The position numbers and the translations under genes were made by a program. A stretch of DNA of 64,000 bases from Stichopus chloronotus. Its lineage: Eukaryota > Echinodermata > Holothuroidea > Aspidochirotida > Stichopodidae. The stretch covers positions 21,917,911 through 21,981,910 of the forward strand of contig CM037843.1 of assembly GCA_021234535.1 (NCBI GenBank), given 5' to 3'. Shown one piece after another: positions 26,244 to 39,300 of the stretch (its first letter is position 1; every line of letters starts with the position of its first letter). The notes beneath the pieces were generated by a model. That model was given only the letters and a program-made list of their open reading frames with translations, did no database searches and was not told the DNA's origin.

Positions 26244-26358
26244 CATACTTTTCAGTATCACCTTCGTCCTTCGTGCTTTCAAATTGGTTATCATATTAAT
26301 TTAAATTGAAATAACCAATTTGAAAGCATGAAGGGCGAAGGTGATACTGAAAGGTATG
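26244..26358. repeat. Inverted repeat: 48-bp arms, 19-nt loop
   Basis: Left arm 26244-26291 (starts CATACTTTTCAGTATCACC) and right arm 26311-26358 (ends GGTGATACTGAAAGGTATG) are reverse complements except at three places. All three are transitions that become G:U pairs in RNA read from the plus strand, so a plus-strand transcript would have an uninterrupted 48-bp stem. It could be a MITE-like palindrome, a precursor hairpin, or an assembly fold-back. Confidence 0.9.
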
Positions 26359-26651
26359 ATTCCGCGATTTGAGTAGGCCTACCCACTTCAGAACTGAATC
26401 TTCGAGCTTCAACGGCCTAATCAGGCCCATGGACGCGTAGGCCTTCGTATAGGGCCTAGCCTAGATCACCTTAGTCTAGGTTAGGCCTAGCTGTTTTCTG
26501 ATTTTCACTTTCAGGTAAATAAATTGTATTTGTGATAGAGCCTAAGTTAGGCTATAGGCTGATGGCAACATCACGTCATTTCCAAAAGTTTTTTTAAGGT
26601 TAAGTTTCAGCTTATTGGATTGCGTTTAACAAGCAGTTTCACTCACCAAGG

Positions 26652-26880
26652 TCATGTATGTTGTTGGCTGCTATCGTTCGTCTGGAATATTTTCAGAAAG
26701 TTTGTTTCAAACACGGTGCGACGCCTGCGGTAACCGTCCGGTACAGTGCGAGTTGCTCCCTATCATACAACCATTTCCCTTCGCTTGTTTATTATATTCC
26801 TCCAACCTGCGCTACTACTGTAACGAGATTACAAGGGCACCTCGTACAGTTATAACTTTACGGTTGAACGCACAAAGTAA
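26652..26880 (-). other. Candidate 5' noncoding exon / promoter-proximal region
   Basis: On the minus strand CATGACCTTG is followed by a consensus donor GTGAGT (26651 downward). The stretch above it is locally richer in CpG (for example cgacgcctgcggtaaccgtc) than the rest of the window. It could be the first exon of the synaptotagmin-like gene, whose next exon would be at 12.73 kb. The ATG just before the donor is in the wrong phase to be the start for that exon. Low confidence. Confidence 0.25.
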
Positions 26881-28700
26881 ATGATGGGATCAACAGCAGC
26901 AACAGAGCTTAGAGAAAGCCGTGTAATCATGCACGGACAAAGGATGTAAATACAATTCTAGGGGTTCAGTCAGTCATTGGCAGATTCAAAAAGGAAAGGA
27001 GAAGGTGGGGCCAAAGGGACCTAAAAGGTTGCCATGTGTTTGCTTTGTAGAAGTTATGAGCAGTCACCCCAACTTTATCCTGAAGCATCATCTCCTCTTT
27101 TACATCTATTTCAGACTATTACGTATTCAAAGTAAACAATTAACTTTCATAAAGTTAACAACGACAAAAATATCGTCACATGATCAAAGAGAGTCATCCA
27201 TGAATTAGGGTAGAGGACTTTACTAATACAAACCTGGCTGACTGCATTTTCCCTTTCAACGTATTTTCCAGAAGAAAATTAAGACACATGTGCACTTTTG
27301 TTACACTGAACTGAATCTCAGGGCAGTTGTAGTTATAGGAAAATTCATACTTAGACAAACATCACTGTATCACCAGTTTAACCCCTCTTAGTAATAATTG
27401 AGAACTTGAACTCGCCAGTGATTAGAGTTACCAGTCCATAAACCTGGTAATGAAATATTTTAGAAAGTGAAATAAAGAAGAAGAAAAAACAGTGATTCGA
27501 AACCATCAGGAATCGTTTTACGCGTTACCTGTCCGTGCGATCCACATTCATAACAATGTGAATTATAAAATGTAAATTTACATAAAATGAAGTAAAGAAA
27601 TACAAAACGAACACAGAAATTTTCGGGTAATTAATTTCCTGACAATTTCTGTAACCCATGTTTATTTCTTTGTTTTCATTTCCTGTAAATTTACAGATAT
27701 TTTTACAGATGAGGCAGAGGTATTTTACCCTATGTCAAGTTTAAACAATTGGGAATCTTTATTCTTTGTGTCCAAATTGATGCGCTGTGAGATTGACTTT
27801 CCACTGCTGGCACATTGAAAAAAGTAGTCCAATAGTTTGTTAGTTTCAGCTGAAGTTGCTTTTACCAATTGTCTCCCTTTCACTCACAGATGCATAGAAA
27901 AGTATCAGGATGTTAGCAGTGAAGTTGAGTATTGGTAGCGTGTAGTACGAAACTCTCTTTTAAAGATGGCGCTCTTTCAATATAGGGCCCACAGCCGTAT
28001 ATAGAGATGGCTCTTCTAGGGCCTAAGATATGAATTAGTATAGGGCAGCAGAACCGTGGCGTACACCGTTCCTTTGGTAGCATAGCGAAGGAATTTGCCC
28101 CATTGACTTTCACCCTAAATCACAAAAGGAATGTGGTCTGTGAAGCCTTGTAGAATTTTCCAACAGATATAAACTACCACTCTTTGGAAAGGTGACACAT
28201 TGGCCATTCATACGTCTGTTTTAATTTTCCGTACCTGAGGTGGTTTTCTGCTGGAGGCCGTCGAAGTTACCATACGTTGTCACAAGGACAAATCCAAAAA
28301 GTGATTGGAATTATACTGCTCCCCCGGGGTAAAAGTCCATACCTTTTCCATAATCGCTTCAATCGGAACCATTTCAAACCATGTATACCTTAACTCCCGT
28401 GTTTCAATATTTAATCCACACAAAAACCCATCCCAAAAGATAAAATGCTCTTACACGTGACCCCCCCCCCTCCCTACATACAGGTACGTTCTTGCACGTA
28501 AATGTAGATACATACGTTTGCTTTGGTATTAGCTTGTCCCAAGAACTTTAGGAAAGACACAACTGCGTCAATGTGTTTATGTGGTTACTTATGAGCAATT
28601 AAATATACAATTCAATATGTTAGTACTTCCTTTTGTATTTAACCGCACTGGACTTCAGAATAAGTGTATCCTGCTTGAAAGACATAAATTCAATCGATTT
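26881..28700. other. Intergenic sequence
   Basis: Separates the synaptotagmin-like gene from the 3' end of receptor copy A. The density of TACAGTA words falls off from here rightwards. No gene or element recognised. Confidence 0.4.
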
Positions 28701-28714
28701 CTATTCTTCAAAAC

Positions 28715-28720
28715 TTTATT
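28715..28720 (-). promoter_or_regulatory. Candidate poly(A) signal of receptor copy A
   Basis: Plus-strand TTTATT (minus AATAAA) lies about 1.3 kb below the stop codon. It sits at the far edge of the 3' UTR sequence that is homologous between copies A and B, which supports it as a conserved transcript end. Confidence 0.4.
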
Positions 28721-30009
28721 TCAATAAATCTTTAACGATATACAACAACGCAATAACAACGCCTTCCACGATGTTACAAGGCAGTCAGTAGTGACCCAAA
28801 GTAAGATAAAACCTAATTTTAGCTTATGTTATATTTCCCAATTATTTTTTGTATTGGTAATGTGAACAATGTTAATATTTTAAGAAAACAAATTTAGGAG
28901 GCAGTTCATGTAACGTTTAATTTTTCATATGCTATACAGATATTCGTTTACTGCAGGTTTCGTACGTGACCCCTTGCGGCCCTCTACCCTTCAAAGCGGT
29001 GTCAGACGTCGTAAGCATCGTTTCATTAAAATATTTTATTATAATAATTACACTTTCGCCACTCCACAACATGCTTGTTCTGTTGCTATATGCTTGATCG
29101 TATATACAAATAAATGACAAGGGGCGGGGGGAGGGCAGCGGTGATTGAAAAAGACACGGAATTTCCACAAATTCTGGTTACATCTCTAAGACAGGCTTGC
29201 ATTATAGTTCTTGATAACCATCAATAAGGCGCGAAGCTGCAAATATGCGAATCTGAAAGAGTTACGCAGCCAGTCAGTGACGTCACAGATGTTTGATACG
29301 AATGGCTCTAAAGATGCTCTCACTACACATTAATAAGTACTTTGGAGTGGTTCCATTAGATGGTGCACAAATATAAAACTGTAATTGTTACATATCGAAT
29401 ATAAATGTAGTAATAAATATTTTAAGATAAATGTGTTATATATACATTAATAAAATATAATTTGCACAGAAATGCTGGGTGTATGAAACGAAATTCTGAC
29501 GTGTTGTATTGTCGAGTTTTTACAAAGTGAAGCCAGGAGAAAAAATATGTCTTCACACCAATAGTGTAAGATGCTACTCACGATGTGATTGCTTGTATTT
29601 TCGTTTCATCTATTTTGTTCTTCATGATATATGATTATGAATGAAATTTCAGCAACAGTGTAAATAGAGTGTACATAAGATATATCAAGATATCATGGAA
29701 GAAAGCCCTCTTAGAAACGAGAGAGGGCTTGTCTAGTAGAGTGTGCCATAGAAAGTAACAAAAGAAAAGTAGACAGAAGAAAAAAAGAAAGAAAGAACGA
29801 AGAAAAAAAAGAAAGAACCAAAAGGAAGGAAACACAAAAGTTGAAACGTACATATAAAAGTACTTCCTTCCATGTTATCAATCATTTTTCAACTGTACGA
29901 CTTAAATAGGACACTAACTAGTCTACTTTTGAAATTACAATTTGCCTATTACAATTTTTTGAATCATTTGCCACTCTATAATTTTGCAATCAAAGTACAA
30001 ATGTTACAA
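28721..30009 (-). other. 3' UTR of receptor copy A
   Basis: Homologous, with many indels, to the stretch below copy B's stop (for example 'gttacaaggcagtcagtag' here against 'ttgtaggacagtcagtattg' in B). It includes a 9-bp perfect stem, AAGCCCTCT at 29703-29711 with AGAGGGCTT at 29722-29730, and a purine-rich AAGAAAG tract at 29762-29830. Confidence 0.45.
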
Positions 30010-30356
30010 TTATTTCTTGATCACAGCGTAAACTGGAACATCCCCCGGGAGCGACGGAACTATTTGTTTCTGCACTAAGTACCCTTTGTTCTCAGGTTGT
30101 TCCTTTCGTTCATCTATAGTGTTGTAATGGTGGCCATCTTCTTTGGATTGTATAACCTCTTTCGGCTGAGCCCCGTACAACGGATTGAAAACTTTGGTGT
30201 CTGAAGCCTGCGAGGGCGTTCCATTTCCGACATGAACGTAAGCTTCGTTCTCTATTAATTCGACCGATGACCCGTACCTGTCGTCGAGGGTTAAATCGGC
30301 GTATTGTGAAGCTTCATTTCTGGCTGTTAGAGTACTGTAACTCTCATTCCCAACAG
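30010..30356 (-). CDS. Receptor copy A exon 9: ITAM/NPxY cytoplasmic tail
   Basis: 347 nt including the TAA stop at 30010-30012; acceptor 'ctcttcgtttcag'. Encodes YSTLTARNEASQYADLTL (the ITAM), then EAYVHV, KVFNPLYGAQPKEV, HHYNTID, and ends PVYAVIKK. Five further tyrosines sit in YxxV/L/I or NPxY contexts. The same layout is conserved in copy B. Confidence 0.88.
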
Positions 30357-33300
30357 CTGAAACGAAGAGCGTAATATGCAGCTGAAACAATGTCGGTAAC
30401 ATATCACCAACTTTTACCCTCCTCCAAATAAAGAAAAATAGGTAACTTTGAATCACGAAATTTACCTCTGTACATTTAATTACATGGTTATTCCTGTTTC
30501 GTCTTTCGCTTATTTTGTTTCGTCTCTTTTCATATTTTTCTTAAAGGTGTTGTTTCTCTTTTGTCACTGATTACATCTTAGTGTGGTTAATGGGTTAATG
30601 CTTACTGTGCACTATTATTACAGCAACTCCCTGAAGACATCATGAGATATGCATCACTCCTCATCAGGATCGTACTTTGATATTCTTACTTACAACCATG
30701 GATCGTCTACATTTGGCTTACATTAGTCTCTGTAATACCGCATATCAAATTTCATTTACATTAAGTTACAATCTTACACTTTTTACCTCAATGATTTTTT
30801 CCCTCCTTTTAAAAATAAATTTTCAAGGCCATTAAACAAATCGCTTCGTTGAGTGGTGTAATTTGTATTTATGTGTGTGCCTCTTCCCACATCTTGTGAC
30901 CAACATTAGCCTGGTCTTGTTCGACTGCTACATGAAAGAGGCAACACCTTAATACCAATACATGAAAGAGGCAACACCTTGAATACCAATACTTGAGATT
31001 ATGTTCAGTACAATCGTAAGAGAATATTAACATGAAAGTTTAGTAGTTGTTGACCTGCTGACAGTAACCACAAGTCCATTGTTTCTGTTTTAATTGGTAC
31101 TTTAATAGGTACACATCAAGTTTTCTTATCAGACAAAATGAAAACAGCTACTGTTCGTCGACCTTTACATAAATAATAAACGGCGCCAGGATAAAGCTTC
31201 TACTGAGCCCGAGGGGACTCGGTCCCAACCCCCCCCCCCTGTCCCAAATAAAAAAGAAGTTTGCTTGCCCTCCAAATTTGGGGAGGTGATTGATAAACTA
31301 TCACTCACCTTTAGTTTTTGGAAAAGTGAGGTTTTGAAACACGAAATCTCAAACTAGAGAATGTCTAAATGCCTTTAACCCGAGAAGTGTTACGGTATTT
31401 CCTGCAATCTCGAGGCTCTTTGTCAAGAAATATCTGGATACGCTATTCGCCAACCTATGACGGCGCTCCGTGAATCCCCCCCCCCCCCCCCGCCTCTCCA
31501 ACAATAGTATGTCCCTAGATCAACACCTGGATCCTAGGGCATTCAACTCGTTACTCAAAATTTAGACGGTTTAGGGTATAAGTTCAGGAAGCAGCAAATG
31601 TGAAGTTCTGCTTTCATGGCACACCCTGCATCTTTTATGACAAAACTCATTTAACTTTGTTAAAGAAATTTACAGGAATTATCGACATTTTCGAATGAAA
31701 TCTACGTGTTTTTGGTCGTGTTGATTGAGTGTGAAATTTCCATCAGTTCAATGTATATCACTTTCTTCTATCAATGTAAAAAGCTGGTTAATGCATTTCT
31801 CCAGTTAAGCAGTCTTTGACTCCCTTATTCGACCAATAAGTTTATTTCGCTTCATGTACATCTCCAACAGACTACACGATACTGAAATTGTCTAGTTTAC
31901 AATATTTGCCGGTAATCAATATGCCCTTTTGTCCTTCTTATGTATGTTGCTATCACGAAATGCGTAACGACTCTATTACGTATCCAAGGGAAACGAAGAT
32001 TACTTACCGTCAAGTTGAGTATTCTTGTTCTGAACTTTTCTGTTAATACAACAACAACAACAAAAAAACAGTAGTGTAATTTTCTGATATCATTAGACTT
32101 ACAAACAACATCATCAAGCCTTCTCTTTGTGTCAGCTTGCACTTTCTAATGACGGTTACTTGGTCTCCGTAAAGATATGCGAAGCGTGCACAATTGGATT
32201 AAGGGCATAATAATTGACTGACAGCAACTGTTTTATATAATCTTTGGTAGTCCTTAATTTTACAAAACTGTGAGCAACACTTAAAGCTACAGTATTTTTT
32301 TTTTCTCCAATTAACCTGACAAGTTGCAACAATATAGACATCAAGTTGTGACAAAAATGAAGTCGGAGCGTGGGAAGAGAAGGTGACTTTAGTTAGATTT
32401 CTTATCTATATCACGACATTCAACTGTCTCTGTTTGTTAATTGAAGTACATCTTACCTTTGACGTCTTTTCAATAAGCAACAAACAACAATGCACGTGAT
32501 CCCAACGACAAGGCCAGCGACTACAGGAACTATTAGCGCCACTGCAGAAGAACCTGAGGAATAAAGAGAGTCTTATTAATTACGCAAGTCTCGCATGAAC
32601 CTGATTTATGTATACAGATGAATGAAATAGTTTAACCAACCCATGGCCATTCTCTTTAGCTAATTCTGTATTTAATTATGCGTGACTGGTATTTAGACAT
32701 TTTGGAGATACTGTATTTTTCTTAAGCATATAGGGACATCCCTACAATTGCATTTAGTCAAGCAGAATTGCAATTTACGTTGTTAATCTCTATGATTGTT
32801 GAATTATATTATAAAGAAATAGAATTCTATAGGCGACCACTTTAGATAATGTGCAATTACTAAATGAGAGATAGAGTTTTAAGTTCGTTGAAATTAAAGT
32901 GACCTTTTGCACGCATTGTGTAGTTATTGTTTTGCAGAAAAGCATCGTTCTTTTCCTGAATTAATTTGGATACAAGTAAACGTTTAACACAATTCAAACG
33001 TAGAGTAAACCTTAGGTCTAGAATTAGAAGAAAATATATTTTAAAGGTTGGGATATATTTACTTTTCAATGAGCTTTCATTTAAATTACTCGTTCAGTTA
33101 CTGAGATCTAACTTTCTGGGAGACATTCACTTATAATTTGAAATAGATGATTCCGGGTGTTCTCTTTGTACAACTCACATTACCTGTTTTTGTTTCCTTT
33201 GAAATTTAAGATCTTTACAAAACTTTAAAAAAGTTCTTTTTTATAGGATATGAAGAGGACTTGTATAGTCAAGATATCCCGTAAGAGTAAAGTAGTGATC

Positions 33301-36300
33301 ACGTGATAATGTGCGACGGTTTTCGAAAAAGCAGAGGAAGACAAAAAGTAATTTCAACAGTACATCATCACATTATACATGTGCTATCTACAAGTATGAA
33401 ATAAGTGTCGTGAAAAACCTGCAACATTTTATATCTCATCTCAAGAAAATGTCCTGTGAAGTTGGGAGTTCAACCATTTGAATTCATGTGTGTTACATAT
33501 ATCCGGTTTTTTGTTACTCCAGGCACACTTATAGCACGTATATTGACACTGGGTTATACTGATCATTTCAAATTATTGTACCTTTAGAAACGAGTAATTT
33601 CTTTTTTTTTGCGTGGATGTTACCTGCTGAATCTGCGACAGACGTTTGTTTTGAAAAAAAAATATATATCGAATGAAATATGCATACACTGAAGCGTAGC
33701 AAAAGGGAGTTGCAAATGCAAAAAAGAACTTTCTCTGCAAAAATGACAATCCTCGTAAAATTTAGATTTGGACGACTTACATTAACTCGTCAAAATGACA
33801 AAAAAAAAAAAAATCTGAAACTTGACGATTGACGTCAATATGTCAGAGTTCCAAAATGGTCATTTTCCCGAGTAAGAGTATCTCCTTAAAATGGCAAAAA
33901 ATTTAGAACATAGTCATTTTGCGGCCTTCAAACATCTTTGTCAAAATGGCAAATTTCAGTAACTTGTCAATTGGCAGAGATGAAACAACCCGTGAAAATG
34001 GAAAACCTGAAAAATTATCATTGTGACCAGATGTCCTAATAGTTCCAAAGTAACAATTTTTCGTAATTTTGCTATTTTGATGTGATATTCGATCCCGTAA
34101 AAAAACATGTCAATTTTAGGGATTTTTACATTTTGTTCATACGTCTCGTAAAAATATCAGTTTCCTGAAATTTAATCTTTCTGAATAATGCCAAAATGAC
34201 GAGTTTCAGATCCTTGCCTTACTAAAGAATTAATTAAGTCTGTAAAGTGTAAATTTTACGAAAAATATCATTTTGCTGATAAAGTTCCATTTACGTGTTC
34301 CATCATACTTGATTCTGGACATCGGCCGGTGAAGACATCGCAGACTTGGTCTGATTCACACGTGCACGTGTTATTACAAGATTCTCCCCATTCCGAAGAC
34401 GAACATCGCTCAGTACAACTAAAGAGGAGAAATAAGAAATGAAAAAAAAAGTTTAATTATTTTAAGGAAGCAGATCTGCCTATAGCCTATTGTAAGCATA
34501 ACAAACACCCTTTTGGTCTGGTAATTGAGAAAAAGTATAAAGAAATAAAATACAAAATAATAAAAAAAGAGAAACATATATAGCCTGTATAGAGACGCTG
34601 AGATGTAATTACCAACGTATTAAATTCTTTGCTAAGCTTCTGGTTTGCTTTCGATAAAATATTACACCAATCATTATTCATTTGTTATTCTCCCGTACAT
34701 CAATTCTTCCGTCAATTTCTAGAGGCTTACCTTTTCAGGATACGTTGTTCTGACAACATCTCACACTTTTTTTCCTTCCAAGTCGGATATAATCATTATC
34801 TCCTCAACAGATTTGTGACAAAAAATATTGATACAAATGGCAACTTGAGTAAGAAAGAACTAGACAGAAAAAATTGTGTATTTTTCTTTAAGTTTTCACG
34901 TCCCACACATATTTTTCAAGTATGGTGTATGTATGTATGCCTCTCCCTTTCTCTGAATAAGGACCGTTGTTTTGTCAAAGGCATACGCGTGCGAAACCAT
35001 CTGGAAGGGAGGGGGGAGAGGCGTATGAGGACTGACGGAAACCCCCAGGGAATATGTCTTTTTGTGTGTTGAAAGGGGGGGCACTGTTGAGATAGGCACT
35101 CTATATATCTCAGATTCTTGTTAGTTTGAGACAATAAACATATTATACTTCGATCACCTTTCTGGAGCGTTATGATTTATTTCTAGGACTACAACATACG
35201 CTGTATAGTTCTACGTGAGTTCTAAAGACTCCTTTATCAGATTTTCGCTTTTCTTTTACAAAGTTTAGCGTAAAGTATATATATGCGTTATATCTTCTTG
35301 TTTTAAATACATTTTGGAGAACTCACTGCCGCAACGTGCCCTTCTAATTCTCGAATGCAAATAACTCTCCCCAGTGTCAGATATTCTAGCGATATTCCCT
35401 GAAAACCCTATACTGGATGTCGAAAATTATCCATTACCTAGCGCTGTAATGTACATTTCTGAATTGACCGCGTCCGCAGACAGGCAAAACTTTTTTCCCT
35501 GCCCCCCCCCCTCCTTTGATTCACCCGCCTGCCTTGAACTAACCCAAAACAACCACCCACGAATGACAGCATGCATCCGCAAACATACAATATTTGCATG
35601 TACCGTCTTGCTTGTACGTACTTCTTGGTTTCCCAACAAGCGATACCTTTAAATTCGCCCTTGTCGACATGGCAAAAACTTGAGAGGCCCTAAAAGCGCC
35701 CTACTTTATATAGTCGAGGAACAAAGAGCCCTATAGGTGTGACACGACTCTAATGTTGGCGGGGTGAGCTTTTTCGTGCTTAATACGAAGACGTTCAATA
35801 AGTTAATTGCAATATGACGACAGTGGAATAAAGTTTTAAACGTAACAATTAAGAAACAAAGTCTCAACTAGTACACCTAATTATTTATCTTTAAAGGGAA
35901 ATAAAGCGTTTAGAATACACCAACGTGGCATAGCTTTCACTTTTGATAAACCATTTAGTCCCATCAAATAACGTCTGCCAAAGCTTCATCTCCACAAAAT
36001 ATTATGCATGGGGTAAGTAACGGAAGATGAATCATTTTACTTTTAGCAAGTTTGGATGAACAAATTATTATTGAGCACCAAATAACTGAATTTCTGTCAG
36101 TGAGATTCTTATTTCTTAAAAGAGAAGGTTATAATGTCCTTCCATTTTTTTTTCTTTTGAATGGTCTATCTTTCTATATCCACAAATATTGGCTTTAAAA
36201 TTATGATTGTTTTCTGTAAAGTAAAACAGGTTATTTCCCTTTTAGTCACCGGAAGATGCATTTAGAAGCTAACGGCACCGCAGTACAAGACTCACGTGTC

Positions 36301-39300
36301 TCCTTTGAAGCCATTCGGGCAGCTGGTACACACACCAGTCACGTGGTGGCAAGACGAACATGGACAGTCCAATTGGCAATTTCTTCCATATTTTCCGTCC
36401 TTACATTTTGTTTCACATTCGGTGCCATTGTAGCCGTCCTGACAGAAGCATTGATCCCTATAGCAACGTCCATTGCCAGAACAGCAGTCTGATCTACAGA
36501 ATTTTCCTCCCTTTCCAACGTTACACAAATCTGTGCAGTAGCGTCCCACTAAACCGTCCTCGCAACGGCATGCTCCGACTGCTTCGTCGCACTTTCCATT
36601 ATGGCAGCTTTCACACAGGATAGGGTCGGTTTCGTTGGATGGTGTCGGTGTTCCACAATCGACACCAGTGAATGAACTTCGACAAAGACAGAAACTGCCA
36701 TTTTGGGGATCATTTATCCCATTATTCTGGCAGGCTACATCGCTTCGTAGGCTACAATTTCGACCATACCTATTTGGAGGGCAACTGTAGGATGGAAAAG
36801 AAAAAAAAAAAAAGTAAATACAGACAAAGCTAATGTAAAAATAACAGTAACTAAAATAAAAGCATGTGTCATTAAATATTTTAAGAATTCCGCTATTTGG
36901 AGAATGATGTAATCTTTTTTTTTTTTCATTTTCTTGCAGAAAACACGGAGGTCAATTATAAAATTACACTGTAATATGAATTAATTATTAACGTGCTCAC
37001 AACACAACCACTCGGGTACTGAATGGGTACTACCGAATTCCACCACTTCCTCCCTTTTGGTCTATTTAAGGACACATTTTTAGTCGAGTATAAGAGGGTT
37101 TTCCAAGAAAGGCTTTGTTGTGGGGGGGGGGGGTGGGGTACGGACCCCCTCTAGTAAAAATTGTCTTCTCTTGAAAAGCTCCCGCCCCCTAAAAGAACTC
37201 CATCTCAAAATTTCTGCTCAGCAGAACAAAAAGTTGAAAATAAACCACTGCACCGGCTTTTTGCATCATTTAGCATCTCAATTGTTAAAAGGATTGGAGG
37301 ATGCAAGAGGTTGAACCTCCTCCCGCCAAGCCCCCTCTGAGCGATTAGTTCTGGGCGTTCGCGTAGGCCTTACACGAGTTGCCGCTTTGTCCCTTGAAAA
37401 TCTGCCGAGAGCACTTTGCGCACATATTCGCATACTTACATCCCACGATCGTCTTATATGGGGTAGATGTTAGCTTTCTCTTTAGACCATACGTATTAGG
37501 TTACATGTACCTACCGGAAGCTTATTCGGCAGTTGATGTACGCCAATACATCTTCTACAAGTTGATCCCAAATAGCATTTGACGTACACCAAACATGAAA
37601 AAGAAATTTCAAGTCATTTGTGCACTTCTGTATGCCACACAGGAAACACATTTTAATCATTTTCCTTTGTGGGATACTTTGTTCACAGATTCTTTGTAAT
37701 CTGACCACTGTTGATCTAAGGTTAGGGGATTTTTTACCTCAACACTTAAACAATAAGATTCTGATGCTCACTGTCACACTAAAATTGATATCAGTTTAAA
37801 GATTTCTTCATGGTATTTATTTAAAAGATCTTTGAAATGTGTTGATGTTTACTTCAAGACCTTTTAAACTCATCCGAGAACAATGCCGTACTTGCCTTCA
37901 ATGTGGTACACGTACACATACATACCAAATATGGAATAAGTCCACACATCCGTCGTAAAGTAATGTGTCTACAATGTGTGTCACTGACATACATAGAAAT
38001 TCACACTCACTTCAACGCACGGTAACTACAAAGTATGTTCGTTAAAGTGAATTTCAAGATGAGCCTACCTTGTCGAGTTTTCTTTTTCTTTTCTTTTTTT
38101 TTGAATATTCAATTGGAGATATTACCTCTGTTTTTATTTTTGAATATTCAATTGGAGTTATTACCTCTGATCACATTCTCGTCCTGTCCAGCCGGGCGAG
38201 CAGTCACATGCTCCGTCTGTCGGTTCACAAGATTCTGGTGTAGGGCTGTTGAAGCACCGACATTTATATTGACAGTTTTCTCCAAAGTATCCACTTGGGC
38301 AACCTGAAAGGATATCAATTTTTTTTTTTACCCAAATCAAGCTCTACAAGTATGTTTATTAATAAACCCACAAACAACTTACACTTAGCATAACCAGAAT
38401 GAACAAATGCCTTGTGGTTTCGATGATCCCAGTCTGTCATTATAGCATTAGGAAGTGTCACAGGCTACCTACGCTTTATAGGAGATCTCTATAGGTTTCC
38501 TTTCTTGAGATCATATCAACAAGGTTTTCAAAATTTGACCCCAGTTGACCTCAAATGACTTTTGATGGCCACTGAAAACCAAAGCGTTCTTATACTCAAT
38601 GAGAGACACCTACATACTGAATGTGACATCTGCCAAAGATGTCTAGAAGAATTTCATAATGTGACCCTGTTGACTTCAGATGACCTTTGACCCTCACCAA
38701 AGACAATTGAGTCATAATGACTCATGGCATCGATGTGCCATGATGAGGCATTGATGGCATGGGCACCGATGTGCCAGAAGAACAATGTCTCCTTCACAGA
38801 GCCGTTCTGTCGATGAGCCTTCCTACGCTATTACCCAAAAAAAAAAGGGCAATATAAAGCTCACGCTTCCTAGCTGCAGGAATCCAGACAGTCAAACAAC
38901 CTCTATACGGGATCTTTTGCACAGATACCATAACTATGAAAAATAGCGATACCTCCTGCAAGCAGAATTCTCTCTTGAGAGAAGTCACATGTATAAATTA
39001 TAACCTTTGTAGATCAACCTCACCTCAGATTTCTAGTCCACCGACGCCCCCCCCCCCCCCCCAACTCTCCATGAATGTTTGACTTAACGCAAAAGACACG
39101 GTGCTGCATCTCCCAAATCTTAGAAGAGAGCTATACTATCTTGAGATTGTAAATATATACAGACTAGATAGTTCACATGATCAATTTTCCTATCCTGTTG
39201 AACCAATTTATTTTTAATCAATTCTGTTTATTATCGATATTATGTATACGTACGTTGATTGCATTCTTCCTCTTCATCGCTGTCGGTATCATTAGACAAC

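Noticed and set aside
29635..29853. Phe-rich minus-strand frame below copy A
   Set aside because: Generated by the AAGAAAG purine tract in the 3' UTR, a low-complexity artefact.
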